From Solwaraspora sp. WMMA2065 (GTDB taxonomy: Bacteria > Actinomycetota > Actinomycetes > Mycobacteriales > Micromonosporaceae), in the NCBI RefSeq assembly GCF_030345075.1, contig NZ_CP128361.1, positions 1,426,001 to 1,490,000 of the forward strand: a stretch of 64,000 nt of DNA. The letters are read 5' to 3'. Numbering within the stretch: position 1 is the stretch's first letter; every line of letters starts with the position of its first letter. Positions 62,408-64,000 of this stretch are shown here, in pieces. A model generated the notes under the pieces. That model saw nothing but the letters and a program-made list of their open reading frames with translations, was not told the origin of the DNA and did not search any database. The position numbers were made by a program, and so were the translations under genes.

Positions 62408-63750
62408 CGCGCCTCCGAATCGCTGGTTGCGGCGAGGGCACCTGCCAACCCGCCGCGGACGATGCGGTGGGCGGTGGCGACCTTTTCGTGGAACAGTTCC
62501 CAGCTGCGCTGCGGGGTCAGGTACGCCGGGCGGTAGACGACCGGCGCGTCTTCGCGCCAGTTGGCGAAGTCCCAGTCGAAGATCCGGCCGCGCAGCCGGG
62601 GGAAGTCCGGTACCAGGGGGTACGGGACGAAGTTGTAAAGGTTGAACAGCCACAGCCGGTCGCGGTTCTCGTCGAGCCAGTCCAGCGTCACCCGGTGCGA
62701 CTCCTCGGTCTCCTCGTCGAGGCCGCCCATCAGATTAAGCACCACTTTGAAGCCCGCGTCGCTGAGCTCGCGGATCCGGCCGGTGTAGTGGTCGAGTCCG
62801 CGCGACAGCTTGCCCAGCCGCTTGAGCATCCCCGAGTCCGCCGATTCGAAGCCGAGTTCCACCGCCACCACGCCCAGTTCCTGCATCTGGTCGAGGACCT
62901 GCTGCTTCACCTGCAGGACATGGGTCTGCACGATGAACCGGTAGCCGGGTCGGTCACAGAACACGTCGATGAGGTTGCGCACTGCCTCACGGGACTGGCC
63001 GAACGTCTTGTCGCCGATGTAGATCAGCCGGGTATCCGGGAATCGGGTGGCGAGATCGTCGACCTCGGCCTCCAGGGCCTTGCGATCCACCAAGGTAAGG
63101 CTCTTACTCCACGCGTCACCGCAGAAAGCGCACTCGTATAGGCAGCCGTGGCTGGCGTTGAGGCGCAGCAGCGGCACCTGGCCCCGATAGCCGCCGAGGT
63201 GCCGGTAGTCGGGCATCCAGGTGATGCGCTCCTCCGACAGGCCCTTGACGAAGGGTTTCTCGCTGGCCCTGCGGCTGTAGTCGAGGGCAACGAGCCGCCG
63301 GACGAACCTGGTGTCGAGCTGTCCTCGGTGCACCAGGTGTACCGAGCCTTCCGGAGCCAGCGGGGCCATGTTTCCGCCGAGGACCACCCGGCGGCCGGCG
63401 GCCTCCAGGTGGCCGGCGACCTCTAGGGCGAGCCGGAAATTCTGCGCCAGCGGGGAGCACAGCACCAGGTCGCCGGGTTTGGTCGCGGCCATCAGTGGCT
63501 CGGTGCAGGCGGCGGCGTCGGCGGGGATCCGCGACAGGTCCTGAAACGTGGAGTCGATGCCGGCGGTGTCCAGTAGAGCCGTCAGGTGGGCGACCCAGAG
63601 TGGCATCTCCCACAAGCCGTCGGCTGGGATGAAGTACTCGGGAAGGAACGACCGGAACGCCTGGTCGTAGGCGAGGTAGTAGTCGGACAGGCGGCTGTCG
63701 GGCGCCGCGGTGGATGGGAAGGGCAGTTGGACCACACAGCCGCGCAGCAA
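62404..63750 (-). CDS. Radical SAM enzyme with N-terminal B12-binding-like domain
   Basis: The 448-residue protein has a Rossmann-like N-terminal domain (about 50-150; GDLVLCSPLAQNFRLALEVA then AGRRVVLGGNMAP), without the DxHxxG cobalamin motif. The radical SAM core has C203, C207 and C210 in HGCLYECAFCGDAW, followed by LIYIGDKTFG and VELGFESADSGMLKRLGK. It belongs to the B12-binding-domain radical SAM group, whose members methylate, rearrange or cyclise unactivated carbons. TTG start at 63750 with GGAGG four bases upstream. It lies 21 bases after LanB-like protein 2. Confidence 0.85.
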   Translation of the reverse strand: MLRGCVVQLPFPSTAAPDSRLSDYYLAYDQAFRSFLPEYFIPADGLWEMPLWVAHLTALLDTAGIDSTFQDLSRIPADAAACTEPLMAATKPGDLVLCSPLAQNFRLALEVAGHLEAAGRRVVLGGNMAPLAPEGSVHLVHRGQLDTRFVRRLVALDYSRRASEKPFVKGLSEERITWMPDYRHLGGYRGQVPLLRLNASHGCLYECAFCGDAWSKSLTLVDRKALEAEVDDLATRFPDTRLIYIGDKTFGQSREAVRNLIDVFCDRPGYRFIVQTHVLQVKQQVLDQMQELGVVAVELGFESADSGMLKRLGKLSRGLDHYTGRIRELSDAGFKVVLNLMGGLDEETEESHRVTLDWLDENRDRLWLFNLYNFVPYPLVPDFPRLRGRIFDWDFANWREDAPVVYRPAYLTPQRSWELFHEKVATAHRIVRGGLAGALAATSDSEAR

Positions 63751-63771
63751 AGTTCCTCCAGTGGGTGCGTG

Positions 63772-64000
63772 TCAGGGGAGCTGCGCGCCGGTACCCCGGG
63801 AGAAGAGAGCACAGCGCAGCTCGCTCGTGTATCGCTTGCCGTCGAGGTCGAGCCAGAGGTCCGTACGGGCGGGGAACATCTCGCTGAAGTCCACGGGGCG
63901 TCCGGTTCGACGCGCCAGCCGGCACACCTGCCGCACCAATAGCGGCGACCTCCAGTCGACGAAGATGGGTTTGGGCTCCCCGGGGATCTTCACGAAGCCG
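63772..64000 (-). CDS. LanB-like protein 2, C-terminal part
   Basis: The frame runs off the right edge; 76 residues are seen. GFVKIPGEPKPIFVDWRSP, LLVRQVCRLARR, DFSEMFPARTDLWLDLDGKR and YTSELRCALFSRG match position by position the last 75 residues of LanB-like protein 1. This is a clear paralogue, also ending without an elimination domain. It is the first visible gene of the operon, and the precursor peptide gene may lie beyond the edge. Confidence 0.85.
   Translation of the reverse strand, partial: GFVKIPGEPKPIFVDWRSPLLVRQVCRLARRTGRPVDFSEMFPARTDLWLDLDGKRYTSELRCALFSRGTGAQLP

Overview
The window is high-G+C actinobacterial DNA with strong G/C bias at third codon positions. The gene content points to a filamentous actinomycete, most likely Micromonosporaceae: rbpA, fxsA, split lnt and ppm1, an HspR-type operator, a tyrosine integrase and a dense antibiotic-resistance complement. 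No tRNA, rRNA or CRISPR array was seen. The genus assignment is inference from gene style and order.

Left part (1-15.9 kb): housekeeping and accessory genes. They include a CsbD fragment, a KamA-type radical SAM enzyme, an amidohydrolase, the lipoprotein/mannosylation block lnt-ppm1-fxsA-rbpA, a coiled-coil protein, small metabolic enzymes, and a resistance/regulation block. In that block two double-HTH MerR regulators sit beside DUF6194 and erythromycin-esterase genes. From 15.7 to 18.2 kb lies an apparently intact IS200/IS605 element (tnpA, tnpB, probable omega RNA) between two broken genes.

Middle part (18.3-38.5 kb): an HspR-controlled small heat-shock gene, SDR, integrase, TerC, AidB-like acyl-CoA dehydrogenase, thymidine kinase, and a membrane-anchored Hsp70 with a C-terminal propeller. 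Two S1 protease paralogues follow, one lacking exactly 116 residues including the catalytic His. Then come TetR/FBP, CDF/ArsR, a shortened kinase, a rifampicin monooxygenase behind a rifamycin-associated element, and an antitoxin/nucleotidyltransferase pair.

Right part (38.6-54 kb): a minus-strand six-gene tailoring operon (glycosyltransferase, Rieske oxygenase alpha and beta, MFS, CMD, Cys-rich protein); PadR with an atypical signal peptidase; a TetR/macrolide-glycosyltransferase pair with two matching operators; and IS remnants that have cut a kinase gene.

Right edge (54.1-64 kb): a tightly overlapping minus-strand operon, open at the window end. It reads LanB-like protein 2, radical SAM, arginase-family hydrolase, putative Fe/2OG oxygenase, PHP hydrolase, LanB-like protein 1, MFS exporter, kinase and cobalamin adenosyltransferase. 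It resembles tRNA-dependent peptide-modifying (PEARL/RiPP-like) pathways, but I do not recognise this combination. It is the best candidate for an undescribed system here.
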